A model generated the notes under the pieces. It searched no databases. It worked only from the letters and a program-made list of their open reading frames with translations, and was not told the origin of the DNA. From positions 27,832-91,831 of the forward strand of contig JAGYIG010000011.1 of assembly GCA_018402455.1 (NCBI GenBank): a DNA stretch of 64,000 nt. Reading direction: 5' to 3'. The stretch comes from Opitutaceae bacterium (lineage in GTDB: Bacteria > Verrucomicrobiota > Verrucomicrobiia > Opitutales > Opitutaceae). Within the stretch, counting starts at the first letter, position 1. Every line of letters begins with the position of its first letter. Position numbers and translations under genes: made by a program. Shown here one piece after another: positions 29,579-39,920 of the stretch.

Positions 29579-31992
29579 ACGGCCGTCGCGCCGCTCCGTT
29601 TGGGGCCTCCGGCTTCAATGGCTTCCAGACGATGTTCGACTTGAACAGTCTGCCGGTCGCCGCCATCGAATCGATCGAAATTCTGAAGGACGGCGGCTCC
29701 GCCATCTACGGTTCCGATGCCGTATCCGGCGTGGTCAATGTGAGCCTGAAGAAGGACTATCAGGGCGCCAACGTGAACGTCAGCATGGGCAATACGTTCG
29801 AAACCGACTCGCTTGAGAAGAGTGTCAATTTCATCTTCGGCACCTCCAACGACCGGACCTCGATCGTCGTGACGACTGACTGGTACGAGCGCAATTCCAT
29901 CTTCGCGCGCGACCTTAGCTTCTCCAATAACACCGACCTGACTGACATCGGCGGTATCAATCGCTCGTCTTCGGCCGGGTTCCCCGGTTTGACGTTTGTG
30001 CCGGGTATTGGTTACCGCACCTTCCTGGCACCGACTTTTACGCCCACCGCCGCTGACGCGGTCCCGTTCGGTACGGACAACGGAGACGTGGGCGCCGGCA
30101 GATACAACTTCCTGCGCGACTCTGACCTGTTTCCGGAGATCCGCATGAGCGGCTTCTACTCGCGCATCGACCACGAGATCACGCCCCGCCTGCGCGCGTT
30201 TGCCGAGCTGTCTTTCCGTCGGTCGGAGACCAAGAACGCAGCCGCTCCTTCGCCGATGTTCGGCTTCAACGAACAGGGCTACAAGTACGAGCGCCTCTCC
30301 GACGCCGAGTTGGATGCCCAATTCGGTCCCGGCACCGTGTTCAATCCCCGCGACCGCAACCACTATGGCCAGGGTCAGATCGATCTGAGCAACGTCGGCA
30401 TCATCATTCCCGCCTACAACCCTTTCAACCCGTGGGGTGTTTCGCTCGAGGATGACAACCGGGTGCGCTTCGTCCCAACCGGCCCCCGCATCAATGACGT
30501 GCGCAGCGACACCCCGCGGTTTGTGCTCGGCCTCGGCGGCGATCTTGACTTCAAGGAAGACTCCTGGTCCTGGGAAGCCGCCGTCAACTACAGCAAGAGC
30601 TCCTTCACCAACAGCAATCCTGGCGCCCACCAGGACCGCCTCGTGCAGGACGCCTTCCATGGTGTGACGTTCGGCGCGGGCACCCCGGAAGAGGCCACCC
30701 TCTACCTGAACCCCTTCGGTCCTTCCGATCCGCGGATCCTGGATTACATCGAGATTCGCAACCCCACCACCGCGTCGTATGAATCGCGCGGCCTCGACTT
30801 CAGCACGGGGGGCGAACTGTTCGACCTGCCCGCCGGTCCGCTGCAACTCGCTGCCGGTGTCGAGTATCGCGACGAAAGCCTGGAGGATTACCGCACGGCG
30901 CTCAACGAAACCGGCCAGATCATCGGCGGTTCCGAGGGCAGTTCGATCTTCGGTGATCGCAACGTGTACTCGGCCTATGCCGAGTTCAGCGTGCCCGTGA
31001 TTGACCGCTTCGAAGTCCAACTGGCTGCCCGCTACGAGGATTACTCCGACTTCGGCACGACCACCAAGCCGAAGATCGCGGCCAAGTTCCGGGCCCACGA
31101 AAGTCTGATTCTCCGCGCGTCGTTCGGTGAGTCCTTCCTCGCACCGAATTTGCCTTACCTCTACTCGTCCCAGAGCACGAGCTTCACGTCGGCCGCGCTC
31201 ATTGATCCGCGTCGCCCGAACGACCAGCCCACGCAGATCAAGCAGCTCGGCGGTGGCAATCCGAATCTGCAGCCGGAAGAAACGGAGACGGTCTACGTCG
31301 GCTTCGTTTGGGAACCGCCCGCAGTGGAAGGCCTCGAAATCGGTGCCGACTATTTCATCTTCGACTCCACCAACCTGATCACCAGCTTCGGCGCTCAGGA
31401 AATCCTCGCTGGTGAAGAACGCGGTGATCCGGAGTTCGTCAGCCTCGTTGTCCGCAACCCGCCGACCGGGAACGAGAACGTCGGCACGATCCAGTTCGTC
31501 CGCACGGCCTGGACCAACGCGGATGTGCGCACATATAAGGGCGCGGATTTCAATGTTCGCTACACCCTGAACACCGACAACCTCGGATCCTTCCGCTTCC
31601 AGGGCTCGGCGACTTACCTCGACGAGATGACCTTCGGTGGTCCGGAGAACGCCGGCACGCGTCTGTTCCCGCGTGTCCGCGGCACCTTCACCACCGCGTG
31701 GACGCGCGGTGACTGGGCGGCTTCGGTGTTCGTCAACTACATCGGTGAGCGTAAGGGCACTGACCAGATGAGCGGCACGGCCCGCGTGACCAATGCCACT
31801 TACGACGACCAGATCCTGGTGAACCCGCAAATCTCCTACCGGGGTCTGTTCCGCACCAAGTTGACCCTCGGCGTGCGCAACGTGTTCGATAGCGCACCGC
31901 CAGTTGACTATGGAGAGGCCGAGCGCTGGACCCCGGGCGTCAACAACCCGGAGCCGGCCTTCTGGTACCTGCGCGCTTCGCGCGACTTCTAA
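29579..31992 (+). pseudogene. TonB-dependent receptor, 3' fragment (interrupted by IS)
   Basis: The rest of the plug (GRRAAPFGASGFNGFQTMFD, then VAAIESIEILKDGGSAIYGS, DAVSGVVNV) and the whole beta-barrel up to the terminal aromatic FWYLRASRDF, which fits outer membrane insertion by the Bam complex. The open frame extends back into the IS to an ATG at 29500, so a signal-less fusion of 830 residues could be translated if transcribed from the IS end. No surface ligand can be named. A strong terminator follows at 32027. The family usually takes up siderophores, cobalamin or glycans. Confidence 0.93.
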
Positions 31993-32026
31993 GTCGGCGT
32001 CAACGTACCCAACTAATCAGTCTACA

Positions 32027-32057
32027 ACTGCGGGTCCGCAAGGACCCGCAGTTTTTT
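32027..32057 (+). terminator. Rho-independent terminator of the TonB receptor gene
   Basis: ACTGCGGGTCC and GGACCCGCAGT form an 11-base-pair stem around GCAA, followed by TTTTT. It lies 35 bases after the receptor stop. The rest of the 308-base gap to the next gene shows nothing I recognise. Confidence 0.93.
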
Positions 32058-32342
32058 GGTGCCGCCCGCGAAGCACGTGTCGCCCTGAGCCCCCGGGGGC
32101 GGTTGATGAAACACGGTCATCCCCGCCACGCTCCCGACAGGAGCACGATGCTCCCGCCGCAATGGTAGTGGTAGCGGGATCATCCTGCACCCGTCCCGTT
32201 CCCCATCGCGATCAAGGCGCGGAAAGGGTCGGACTGCTATCGCAGCCGTGTCTGTCCGTTTTTGCTCCGAAACCAGTAGACGCGGCACAATAAGGTTGGC
32301 ATGGCCTCGCCCTCCGCCTTTCCTGATGGCACTCCGCTCGCC

Positions 32343-32990
32343 ATGCTACGCTCCCCTCTGCGTCTCGTTTTATCGCTGCCATTTGCCCTGTCGCTGGTCG
32401 CAAGCACCGGAGGCCTGATGGCCGCGGGTTTCTTGGATCAGCTGCCGCCGGATGCACGGGTGGCCATCGGTGTCGACGGCATGACCCCGGCACAGTTGAC
32501 TGCACTTGAGGCTGCGGTGGCCCGCTATGTCGCCACCCAGGGCGGCCAGGTAGCGACTCCGGTAGCGGATTCGAGGGTGGTCGCCCCGCCCGCAGTCATC
32601 ACCGAGGATCTCGCCGCTACTCTGCAGCAACGGGAGGCAGAACTCGATCGGACGCGCGCGGAGCTCGCGCGGGCCAAGGCGGAATTGAAAACACAGCCGG
32701 AGGAGGATAAACCGTCGCTGCTGCAACGCGCGTCAGTGCTGCTGCGTCCCGGCACCCGCATCGAATATACCACGATGGAGTCGCGCCTAGCGGAACCCTT
32801 TCGCGGCTGGAAGAAAGGCACGCGGTTCCGCTTGGAGAACGGTCAGGTCTGGAGGGTTTCCGAAGGCGAATACTGGTCAAAGTTGGAACCGGCGGGCAAA
32901 GCCGTCACGATAGAGCCGGGAGTAGGGGGCAGCTTCTTCATCCGCATCGAAGGCGTGCGCCAGTTGCCGCGCGTAGCCCTGATCGAGTGA
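32343..32990 (+). CDS. Secreted hypothetical protein with coiled coil
   Basis: A 215-residue product from ATG 32343 (MLRSPLRLVLSLPFALSLVA); an in-frame ATG at 32301 would add 14 residues before the signal peptide. After the signal sequence a helical coiled-coil segment (QQREAELDRTRAELARAKAE) lies mid-protein. The C-terminal 65 residues (FRLENGQVWRVSEGEYWSKL then GGSFFIRIEGVRQLPRVALI) form a small conserved-looking domain found at the end of many uncharacterised exported proteins. Function is unknown. Confidence 0.7.
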   Translation: MLRSPLRLVLSLPFALSLVASTGGLMAAGFLDQLPPDARVAIGVDGMTPAQLTALEAAVARYVATQGGQVATPVADSRVVAPPAVITEDLAATLQQREAELDRTRAELARAKAELKTQPEEDKPSLLQRASVLLRPGTRIEYTTMESRLAEPFRGWKKGTRFRLENGQVWRVSEGEYWSKLEPAGKAVTIEPGVGGSFFIRIEGVRQLPRVALIE

Positions 32991-33026
32991 CCGGCGTCCG
33001 CTGGGCGTCTGGGCGGTCCGGCGGGG

Positions 33027-34979
33027 TCAGGGCGTCCCACGGTGTTTCCCTTCACGCCCGGGCAAGGGAGGCCATTCCGGCTGCCATGAGGGCGCGTCAT
33101 CGTGTGCAGCAAGATCGGGCCAACCGGACTTTGGCGCGGGCTGTCCGAGGCACACGCGCGTCCGCGCCGGCAGATTGACGGCTTGGTGGGTGTCTACGCC
33201 GTTCGAAATCTGCACCCGGCTAAGTTCGACCAATCCGGCCCCGCGAACGACAAAGCGTACTGGCTGCGTCGGATCGTCGATCGGAACCGACCACGGACGC
33301 TGCCCGGGAGAGCGCGGCCGGGCCGCCGCACTGCGAAACTCGATGGTGTGCCGCTGGGCCAGATCCCGCCAGGCACCGTTGGTTGTGCGTTGTTGGAGTA
33401 CCACCTGCTGGACACAGGGGCGCGGGTTGTGAACCCACACCAACACTTGCCAGGCTCCCCAAACCTCCGACGCTGCCCAAATGCGCATCGGATCCTTTTG
33501 CACCGACGCCAACCAGCGGCGCCAGGCCCGGAGCCGTTGTTGATCCGCCCGCAGGGCTACAACATTTTGTTGGATGATATCCGCCCGCCGGGTTCGGCGC
33601 CCCATCCGGATTGCAGCCGCCCGGCCTTCGCGTTGTTCGCCGACGTGCGCGTCTGCCGCAGTCTGCAGTGTCGTGATCAGGTCAAACATGGGCGCAGTGC
33701 GACCGCGGGAATGCAGACGCCGGGCCCGCATGACACCCCGGGCTGCCTCGCGCACAAACACATCGCGCCGGGCGAGGTAGAGGCGCCAGGTCACACTGGC
33801 GGCGAAGCCGGTGGCAGCGCGCCGGTGGGCGCGGGCGAAGAATCGGGCCTCCGCCCGGAGACCGGCGAGGTTTTCGGCGGGATGCGCGATACTCCAGCGC
33901 CGGTCTATCTCCCAGCGGTGATAGCCGGCAAAGGCGTGGGTGTCACCGGCGAGGGCCAGGCGCGCGGCATCGTGGGCCGGGGCGGCGACGCCCGTGCGCT
34001 CGAATCCTTTGGCCAGCATGGCGGTGGAATCATCGAGCTCCGGATTCATCCATAGCGAGGCGATCGCCGCATCCACCACCATCGTCATTTCCAGGGCGAG
34101 GCGCACCGGCTCCCACCCAGTGACCAGAAAACCGGCCGCGCCGGTTTCGTTGCAGCGGTGCCACCAGGCCCGGGCGTTGGCCAGTCGCTCGCCGAAGACC
34201 GGCAGCGGTTCGTGGCGGAAGGCGCCGTTCATCGGGCAACCCCAGTACTCAACGCCCTGGCGCCGCAGGGCCGGGGTGAGGTCGTATTCGGCGAAATTAT
34301 ACAGCTCGAACCGAGGATGCCTTCGAAATCCGTGGTAATACCAATCGTAGGCCATCAGGCCGCGCGGGAGTTGGGGAATGGCCTCGGGGAGCAGGATGAG
34401 CATGTCAGCCCAGATCCCGGTTCGAAGCCCGTGGTCGGCGGCCAATTGATGCAGTTGCCCGACGTAGTTGGCAAAGTAGGTCGCGAGTCCGATCCGCTCG
34501 ATTTCTGCCTGGGCCGCGGGGTGCTTGCCTAGGTGGAAGGATTCGTCCAATCCCACGTGGATTTTTCCGGCGGTGCAGTGGGGTTTGAGGTCGTGTATCA
34601 GTTTTTTAGCCACCTCGAGCGTGCGCGGATGGCTGGGGCAGATTTGCCCGTGAGGCAGGGGACTGCCATCGGGGGCTCGCAGTTCGTTGAGGTCGCGCCA
34701 CGTTTCCGTTTTGATGAGGTATTGCGTGTGGCCCAGCAGGTTGGCGATGGGCACGACCCGGATGCCGTGCTGACTGGCGGCTGCCACCAAATGCTCGAAC
34801 TGGGACCAGGAATAGGCGTCGGTGCGGGCCACGCCGGGCAGGCTCGGGTAGTCCACCGCGTCCTCGAGGTGCAGGTGCAATTCCTCATAGCCCCATGCGG
34901 CGTAGCGCGGGAGTTGCGCCAACAGCCAATCGAGCCGCTCCACTTGGCGGGCGAGGTCCCATTGAAACGCCCGGATCAT
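33027..34979 (-). CDS. Glycoside hydrolase family 20-like protein
   Basis: A 650-residue protein whose first 350 residues look like a GH20 TIM barrel: LHLHLEDAVDYPSLPGV, GIRVVPIANLLGHTQYLIKT, HPRTLEVAKKLIHDLKP and KIHVGLDESFHLG, with the adjacent Asp-Glu pair of GH20 catalysis. There is no signal peptide and no N-terminal GH20b domain, so it is probably cytoplasmic and trims small amino sugars. The C-terminal 300 residues are Arg-rich helical text followed by a beta-rich domain that I do not recognise. It ends in a Pro-rich tail. It starts 60 bases downstream of tal but after that gene's terminator. Confidence 0.72.
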   Translation of the reverse strand: MIRAFQWDLARQVERLDWLLAQLPRYAAWGYEELHLHLEDAVDYPSLPGVARTDAYSWSQFEHLVAAASQHGIRVVPIANLLGHTQYLIKTETWRDLNELRAPDGSPLPHGQICPSHPRTLEVAKKLIHDLKPHCTAGKIHVGLDESFHLGKHPAAQAEIERIGLATYFANYVGQLHQLAADHGLRTGIWADMLILLPEAIPQLPRGLMAYDWYYHGFRRHPRFELYNFAEYDLTPALRRQGVEYWGCPMNGAFRHEPLPVFGERLANARAWWHRCNETGAAGFLVTGWEPVRLALEMTMVVDAAIASLWMNPELDDSTAMLAKGFERTGVAAPAHDAARLALAGDTHAFAGYHRWEIDRRWSIAHPAENLAGLRAEARFFARAHRRAATGFAASVTWRLYLARRDVFVREAARGVMRARRLHSRGRTAPMFDLITTLQTAADAHVGEQREGRAAAIRMGRRTRRADIIQQNVVALRADQQRLRAWRRWLASVQKDPMRIWAASEVWGAWQVLVWVHNPRPCVQQVVLQQRTTNGAWRDLAQRHTIEFRSAAARPRSPGQRPWSVPIDDPTQPVRFVVRGAGLVELSRVQISNGVDTHQAVNLPARTRVCLGQPAPKSGWPDLAAHDDAPSWQPEWPPLPGREGKHRGTP

Positions 34980-34989
34980 GGGACGAAGG

Positions 34990-35012
34990 AAAAGCCGGGC
35001 TCAGGCCCGGCT
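34990..35012 (-). terminator. Rho-independent terminator of tal
   Basis: On the minus strand AGCCGGGC and GCCCGGCT pair around CTGA and are followed by TTTCC. It lies between the tal stop and the GH20-like gene start. Confidence 0.75.
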
Positions 35013-35038
35013 GAAAGGAGGTAAATCGGGCGCAAAGC

Positions 35039-35983
35039 TCAGCCGATCTTTTGGGCGATCAGTTTCTCCAGCTTCACGATGTCGGCCGCGAAGTTGCGGA
35101 TGCCTTCGGCGGTTTTTTCGGTCGCCATGGCGTCTTCGTTGAGGGCGTAGCGGAACGCCTTTTCGTCGAGGCTGACTTGCTTCAGATCCGATTGGGCAGC
35201 GGATTCGGCATCAAGTTTACGGGCCACGGGTTCATCGTTGTCGGCCAGCTCCTGTAGCAGGGCGGGGGAGATGGTCAGCAGGTCGCACCCCGCCAGCTCC
35301 AGAATCTCTCCGGCGTTGCGGAAACTCGCGCCCATGACCTCGGTCGCGTAACCGAACTTTTTGTAGTAGTTGTAGATCTCAGTCACGGAGATCACGCCCG
35401 GATCTTCCGCCCCGGTGTAATCCTTGCCGGTGGCCTTTTTGTGCCAGTCGAGAATGCGGCCCACAAACGGCGAGATGAGCTGGACCTGGGCTTCGGCACA
35501 GGCGACGGCCTGGGCAAAGGAAAAGAGCAGGGTGAGATTGCAGTGAATGCCCTCTTTTTCCAGCGATTCGGCGGCCTTGATGCCTTCCCAAGTCGAGGCG
35601 ATTTTGATCAGCACCCGATCGCGGGAAACCCCGTCCGTTTCGTAGAGGTTGATGAGCCCGTGGGCGCGCTCGATGGTTCCCGCCGTGTCAAAGGAAAGGC
35701 GGGCATCGACTTCGCTCGATACGCGACCGGGCACAATTTCCAGGATTGCTTTACCAAACGTGACCAAGAGCCGATCGATGATGGCATCGGCGGATGCCCC
35801 CTCCCCGGCCTCGGCAATGGCCTGATCGACCAAGGCATCATAGCTCCCGGATCCGGCGGCTTTTAAAATCAGCGAGGGGTTGGTGGTCGCATCTTGCGGG
35901 GTGAAAGCCTTCATGCTTTCGAAGTCGCCGGTGTCGGCGACGACGGTGGTGAAGGCCTTGAGTTGTTCGAGTTGGTTAACCAT
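35039..35983 (-). CDS. tal: Transaldolase
   Basis: A 314-residue class I transaldolase of the non-oxidative pentose phosphate pathway. The start [19 protein letters not shown], the signature [12 protein letters not shown], the Schiff-base lysine in [17 protein letters not shown] and the [10 protein letters not shown] segment are all in place. Length is as in E. coli TalB (about 317). It lies 16 bases downstream of the nucleotidyltransferase gene and ends at a terminator. Confidence 0.97.
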   Translation of the reverse strand: MVNQLEQLKAFTTVVADTGDFESMKAFTPQDATTNPSLILKAAGSGSYDALVDQAIAEAGEGASADAIIDRLLVTFGKAILEIVPGRVSSEVDARLSFDTAGTIERAHGLINLYETDGVSRDRVLIKIASTWEGIKAAESLEKEGIHCNLTLLFSFAQAVACAEAQVQLISPFVGRILDWHKKATGKDYTGAEDPGVISVTEIYNYYKKFGYATEVMGASFRNAGEILELAGCDLLTISPALLQELADNDEPVARKLDAESAAQSDLKQVSLDEKAFRYALNEDAMATEKTAEGIRNFAADIVKLEKLIAQKIG

Positions 35984-35999
35984 GGCGGCAAAGGGTAGC

Positions 36000-37400
36000 T
36001 CATTCCGGTCGCCGCTTCAAATGGGAATCCAACCACTGGGCTGATTCGGTCGCGTCGGTGAACTCTCCCGCCAACTGGGCCTGATAGGCGGCCGCTAGAA
36101 TGGGGCCGAATTGCGGCCCCGGTGGCAGACCCCGGGCGATCAAGTCTCGACCCTGAATTAAAGCGACCGGGGCGGCGTCTGCCACCGCCAGATCCCCCGC
36201 CCGTCGCTCCAAGTGTTCGAGGCGGGCCAAGGTGTCCGGATCGGTCCGCGGAGGGCGACCGTTGGCATCCGCTCGCATGAGGGCGGTCAGTTGCGTTAGG
36301 GTAGCCGGAGCGATTTTTCGGGCGAGTCGCCGGATGCGATGATCGGCTAGCGGCTCGCCTCCGGGATCGTGGTGGGCGAGGTGAAATTGCACCAGCGGAG
36401 CGATGATCGGGCCCAGCCGATGCGGCGCCCCAATCCGGGTCAGGAATGAATCGGTGGGCGCCAGACCGGCTTTGGCGTGTCCCAAACTGGTCCACCGCCA
36501 ACGCTCGTTTTTGAGCACCCGTTCGGTGGTGGAGGGCTTGCCGAAGTCGTGACACAACACCGCAAACATCAGGATGCGCCGCAACTCCGCGTCGGCAGCG
36601 GGCCACCTCGAATCGACGACCAAGGCATTCAAGCAATGTTGGGTGTGGATCAGGACATCGCCCTCGGGATGCCATTCCGCTTCCTGCGGAACGCCGGCGA
36701 GTGCAGCGATCTCCGGAAAGTGTGCGATCCAGCCCGTCTGCTGCAACACCTCGAGACCCCGCGAGGGCCGGATCGATTGGGTCGCCCATTTATCCCATTC
36801 GCCCCAAACGCGTTCCGTGGGCAGCTCCGCGTAGGTGGAGCTCATGGCGCGGGCCAGCGCCGCGGTCTCGGGGGCCAGGTCAAAATCCAAGCGGGCGGCC
36901 AATTGCATGGCCCGGAGCACGCGCAGCGGATCTTCGACAAAAGCCGGCCCGACGTGACGCAGGCACTTGGCCTCCAGGTCCCGGCGGCCTCCCCAGGGGT
37001 CGATGAGCTCATTGGCCAAGGGATCCCAGGCCATGGCGTTGATGGTGAAGTCCCTGCGACTGGCCGACTCCTCGTCACTCAGGGTGGGATCCGGGTCCAC
37101 CCGAAATCCCCGATGTCCCGCGCCCGTTTTTGACTCCCGTCGCGGCAGTGAAATGTCGTAGAGCTTTCCCGCCAATCGAAGCTTGAGGGTGCCGAAACTA
37201 CGGCCGACGACATCCGTCGCCCCGAACGGCCGCAGGAGTTGCCGCAATTCATCAAAACCCAAGCCTCCCACCTCGATGTCAATGTCTCCGGCGGGTCGAT
37301 CGAGCAGGGCATCCCGGACGCAGCCACCGACCAGACGGGGCCGACCCCGACTTCCCAATACCGCCAATACGGGCTTGAGCGATTCTGGCAGGGAGATCAC
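36000..37400 (-). CDS. CCA tRNA nucleotidyltransferase / poly(A) polymerase family protein with HD domain
   Basis: The 466-residue protein has a class II nucleotidyltransferase head: [20 protein letters not shown] then [13 protein letters not shown], with the metal-binding Asp pair. [28 protein letters not shown] and [20 protein letters not shown] are classic CCA-adding motifs. A C-terminal HD domain is seen in [16 protein letters not shown] use the GTG start at 37400, which overlaps the stop of the DUF423 gene in a GTGA arrangement. The tRNA genes in this window already encode CCA, so repair of tRNA ends is the more likely role. Confidence 0.9.
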   Translation of the reverse strand: MISLPESLKPVLAVLGSRGRPRLVGGCVRDALLDRPAGDIDIEVGGLGFDELRQLLRPFGATDVVGRSFGTLKLRLAGKLYDISLPRRESKTGAGHRGFRVDPDPTLSDEESASRRDFTINAMAWDPLANELIDPWGGRRDLEAKCLRHVGPAFVEDPLRVLRAMQLAARLDFDLAPETAALARAMSSTYAELPTERVWGEWDKWATQSIRPSRGLEVLQQTGWIAHFPEIAALAGVPQEAEWHPEGDVLIHTQHCLNALVVDSRWPAADAELRRILMFAVLCHDFGKPSTTERVLKNERWRWTSLGHAKAGLAPTDSFLTRIGAPHRLGPIIAPLVQFHLAHHDPGGEPLADHRIRRLARKIAPATLTQLTALMRADANGRPPRTDPDTLARLEHLERRAGDLAVADAAPVALIQGRDLIARGLPPGPQFGPILAAAYQAQLAGEFTDATESAQWLDSHLKRRPE

Positions 37401-37780
37401 GAGACGTCGGTTTTGGTGGCCGCGAGGGCGGAGGCTGCCGCGTAGCCCCAACCCAGCATCAGCAGCAGTCCGCCCAAGGGCGTGATCGGCCCCAGCCAAC
37501 GGGGTCCGCCCGACGCCAACCCATAAAGCGAACCGCTAAAAATGATCACCCCCAGGAGCCAACAGCAGGCCGCTCGTCCCGCATTTTTTTTAGCCAGAGG
37601 GGGAGAAAATACCGTGGCCCAGGCGATCGAAGCATGCAGGAGGTGGTAAAAAACAGCCGTTTCCCACGTGCCGGTCGTCCCTCGCTCGAGCAGAGTTTCG
37701 CGCAAGGCATGCGCGCCAAACGCCCCCAGCGCGACCCCCATCAAAGCTAAAATTGCGGCAAAAAAAGGAATTTTATTCAT
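37397..37780 (-). CDS. DUF423 family small membrane protein
   Basis: A 127-residue four-span protein: FFAAILALMGVALGAFGAHA, then TWETAVFYHLLHASIAWATV (family motif), VIIFSGSLYGLASGG and TPLGGLLLMLGWGYAAASAL. Function is unknown. It is translationally linked by a 4-base overlap to the CCA-adding-type gene downstream. Confidence 0.93.
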   Translation of the reverse strand: MNKIPFFAAILALMGVALGAFGAHALRETLLERGTTGTWETAVFYHLLHASIAWATVFSPPLAKKNAGRAACCWLLGVIIFSGSLYGLASGGPRWLGPITPLGGLLLMLGWGYAAASALAATKTDVS

Positions 37781-37866
37781 ATCACAAACAGAGTTGGCCC
37801 GCAGCCTGCTGAGCTAAGGCGTTCTTTCAATCTTTGGCTCAGCCGATCGACGTTGATCTTCTCAAC

Positions 37867-37881
37867 ATGAATGATATTCAT
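37867..37881. promoter_or_regulatory. 15-base inverted repeat upstream of the porin gene
   Basis: ATGAATGATATTCAT has 6-base arms (ATGAAT/ATTCAT) around GAT and lies 64 bases before the porin start, in an AT-rich stretch. It could be an operator. Similarity to a Fur box is weak, so no regulator is named. Confidence 0.35.
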
Positions 37882-37944
37882 AAAAATCGTTCGGCGTGTG
37901 CCTGAACTGACTGACATCCAAGTAACTACAGACTACTACTACAA

Positions 37945-38628
37945 ATGAAGAAAATTGCCGCTATTGCCCTCGCTGCCGCTGTGTCGGGTGCGAGCCTGAG
38001 TGCTCAGGAGGATTCCTCCTATTCCATCACGATGGATTTCCCATACGTCTCCGAATACGTCTTCCGGGGCGTCAAGTTCGCCGAGGAGTCGATTCAGCCC
38101 TCGATTGAATTCGCTTCCGGCGACTTTTATGCCGGGATCTGGACGAGTAACCCGGTCACGGGTAACATCGCCAATGAGTTCGACTTCTATGTGGGCTACG
38201 GCTGGGCACTGAGTGACACTTGGTCCCTCGACCTGGGATTCACCTACTACTACTACCCGGAGACGCCTTCCGGCGACGAGCAGCAGGAGCCCTACGTCGG
38301 TATCTCCGGCGACCTCGGCGGTGGATTTAGTGCCTCCGCCTACGGTTACCACGACTTCGAAACGGAAGCGACCACCTTCCAGTTTGACCTGGGTTACAGC
38401 ATGGAGATGTCCGACACCTCAACCTTTGATCTGGCGGGTGCCTACGGTTTCGTAAGCGCTGACGGCGGAGGTGATTACAACTACTACAGCGTGAGCGCGA
38501 CCTTGAACTACGCCCTCAATGACGTGGCGGGCAGCTATCTGGGTGTCGTCTATGCCGACAACGACATCGGCTTCGGCACCGAAGACTCCTTCCTCTACTT
38601 CATCGCGGGCTTGAGCATCGGCTTCTAA
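37945..38628 (+). CDS. TorF family putative porin
   Basis: A 227-residue outer membrane protein with signal peptide (MKKIAAIALAAAVSGASLSA). Alternating aromatic beta-strands follow, including the family opening VSEYVFRGVKFAEESIQPSI and DFYAGIWTSNPV. The C-terminus ends in Phe (FIAGLSIGF), the Bam signal. The family (TIGR02001) is described only as a putative porin. The coding region is followed 30 bases later by a strong terminator, so it is monocistronic. Confidence 0.9.
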   Translation: MKKIAAIALAAAVSGASLSAQEDSSYSITMDFPYVSEYVFRGVKFAEESIQPSIEFASGDFYAGIWTSNPVTGNIANEFDFYVGYGWALSDTWSLDLGFTYYYYPETPSGDEQQEPYVGISGDLGGGFSASAYGYHDFETEATTFQFDLGYSMEMSDTSTFDLAGAYGFVSADGGGDYNYYSVSATLNYALNDVAGSYLGVVYADNDIGFGTEDSFLYFIAGLSIGF

Positions 38629-38658
38629 GCCGATTCAGCAGCCCACGATTCTCTTCTC

Positions 38659-38695
38659 TCCCGTCTCGGTCAGTCGACCGAGGCGGGATTTTTTT
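38659..38695 (+). terminator. Rho-independent terminator of the porin gene
   Basis: TCCCGTCTCGGT pairs with ACCGAGGCGGGA (one G-U pair) around a 6-base loop, followed by seven T. Confidence 0.93.
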
Positions 38696-38714
38696 GTCGC
38701 TTCAAAAATGCAGG

Positions 38715-38742
38715 TTGACAGCCCCCCGGCAAAACTTAGCAA
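38715..38742 (+). promoter_or_regulatory. Candidate promoter of rplM-rpsI
   Basis: A perfect -35 TTGACA (38715-38720) is followed 16 bases later by TAGCAA (38737-38742), a weak -10. It ends 15 bases before the rplM ATG, which would leave a very short leader. Plausible but not proven. Confidence 0.35.
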
Positions 38743-38757
38743 TCGGCCTCTTTTCCC

Positions 38758-39186
38758 ATGAAAACATTCCTCGCCAAAAAGGAAACCGTGCAACCCAAGT
38801 GGCATATTGTCGATGCCGAGGGTCAGGTGCTTGGCCGCTTGGCGGTGAAGATCGCCAACGTGCTGCGCGGTCGCCACAAGACCATCTACACGCCCCATGT
38901 CGACACCGGCGATTACGTCATCGTGATCAACGCCGAAAAAGTCGTCGTGACCGGCAAAAAGGAAGAGCAGAAAAAATACATGTTCTTCTCGGGCTACGTC
39001 GGCGGCGAAAGCTACCGTTCCATCACCGAACAACGGACCCGCAACCCCCAATTTATCATCGAACACGCCGTCAAGGGCATGTTGCCGAAGAATCGTCTCG
39101 CCCGTCAGATGCTCAAAAAGCTGCGCGTTTTCGCCGGCCCGGAGCACACCCACACGGCACAAACCCCGACCGAGCTCCCGCTCTGA
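38758..39186 (+). CDS. rplM: 50S ribosomal protein L13
   Basis: A 142-residue L13 with the family start [37 protein letters not shown], and the signature region [20 protein letters not shown]. It is an early-assembly protein of the large subunit. It is followed 10 bases later by rpsI, the conserved pair. Confidence 0.98.
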   Translation: MKTFLAKKETVQPKWHIVDAEGQVLGRLAVKIANVLRGRHKTIYTPHVDTGDYVIVINAEKVVVTGKKEEQKKYMFFSGYVGGESYRSITEQRTRNPQFIIEHAVKGMLPKNRLARQMLKKLRVFAGPEHTHTAQTPTELPL

Positions 39187-39196
39187 TCCCCTTCCC

Positions 39197-39598
39197 ATGA
39201 GTGCTGAAACCACCACTATTTTCGCCGCTACCGGTCGCCGTAAAACCGCCACCGCACGAGTGCGCATCACTCCCGGAACCGGGAAATTCATCGCGAACAA
39301 TCGCGATTTTGACGTCTACTTCGGCCACGAAAACTTTGTCAAAGCCGCTTACGCGCCGCTGCTGACGGTGGAGAAGAAGGATGAGATCGACATTGTGGTC
39401 AACGTCCGCGGTGGCGGATGTGCCGGTCAAGCCGGGGCCGTGGCCCATGGCGTCGCCCGGGCCCTCGAGAAGATGGACGCAGAACTGCGTTCGCCGCTCA
39501 AGAAAGCCGGACACCTGAAGCGTGATCCGCGTCAGAAAGAGCGTAAGAAGGCCGGTCAACCCGGGGCGCGGAAGCGCTTCCAGTTCTCCAAGCGCTGA
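39197..39598 (+). CDS. rpsI: 30S ribosomal protein S9
   Basis: A 133-residue S9. ATGRRKTATARVRITPG is the N-terminal motif, GGGCAGQAGAVAHGVARAL is the signature, and the basic C-terminal tail RKKAGQPGARKRFQFSKR reaches the decoding site. A strong terminator follows. Confidence 0.98.
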   Translation: MSAETTTIFAATGRRKTATARVRITPGTGKFIANNRDFDVYFGHENFVKAAYAPLLTVEKKDEIDIVVNVRGGGCAGQAGAVAHGVARALEKMDAELRSPLKKAGHLKRDPRQKERKKAGQPGARKRFQFSKR

Positions 39599-39627
39599 CG
39601 CGTCGGGGAGATTCCCATATTTACATC

Positions 39628-39657
39628 AGCCGCTCCGACTCGGGGCGGCTTTTTTTT
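39628..39657 (+). terminator. Rho-independent terminator of rplM-rpsI
   Basis: AGCCGCTCCG pairs with CGGGGCGGCT (one G-U pair) around ACT, followed by seven T. It lies 30 bases after rpsI. The remaining gap to argJ shows nothing I recognise. Confidence 0.93.
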
Positions 39658-39920
39658 GCGAAATCACCGCGGCTCCCGTCGAGCCTGCCGCATCCGGTCA
39701 CCCCGTGACGATCTGGTCCGGCCCCACCCACCTGGGCAGTGGCTTTAATGCCGGCTCGCCCGGAAAGAAGGGCAGTCAAATTTAACCCACAGCCCTTTGC
39801 GGACCGGGCAAAATTGCGCACGGGGAAAGGGGGGTGTTGACTTTGGGCCGGGTTGGCTGGCCCCGGATCAGGTCGCCGAGGGTTCACTCCGCCCGGGAAC
39901 GCGCCCTGATAAGCAAAGGC

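Noticed and set aside
29473..31830. 785-codon open frame on the minus strand opposite the TonB receptor
   Set aside because: It mirrors the receptor coding sequence, shows no known domain, and crosses the IS junction. Long antisense frames are expected with GC-rich codon use.
37867..37881. Fur box before the porin gene
   Set aside because: The inverted repeat matches the Fur consensus poorly, so I list it only as an unassigned palindrome.
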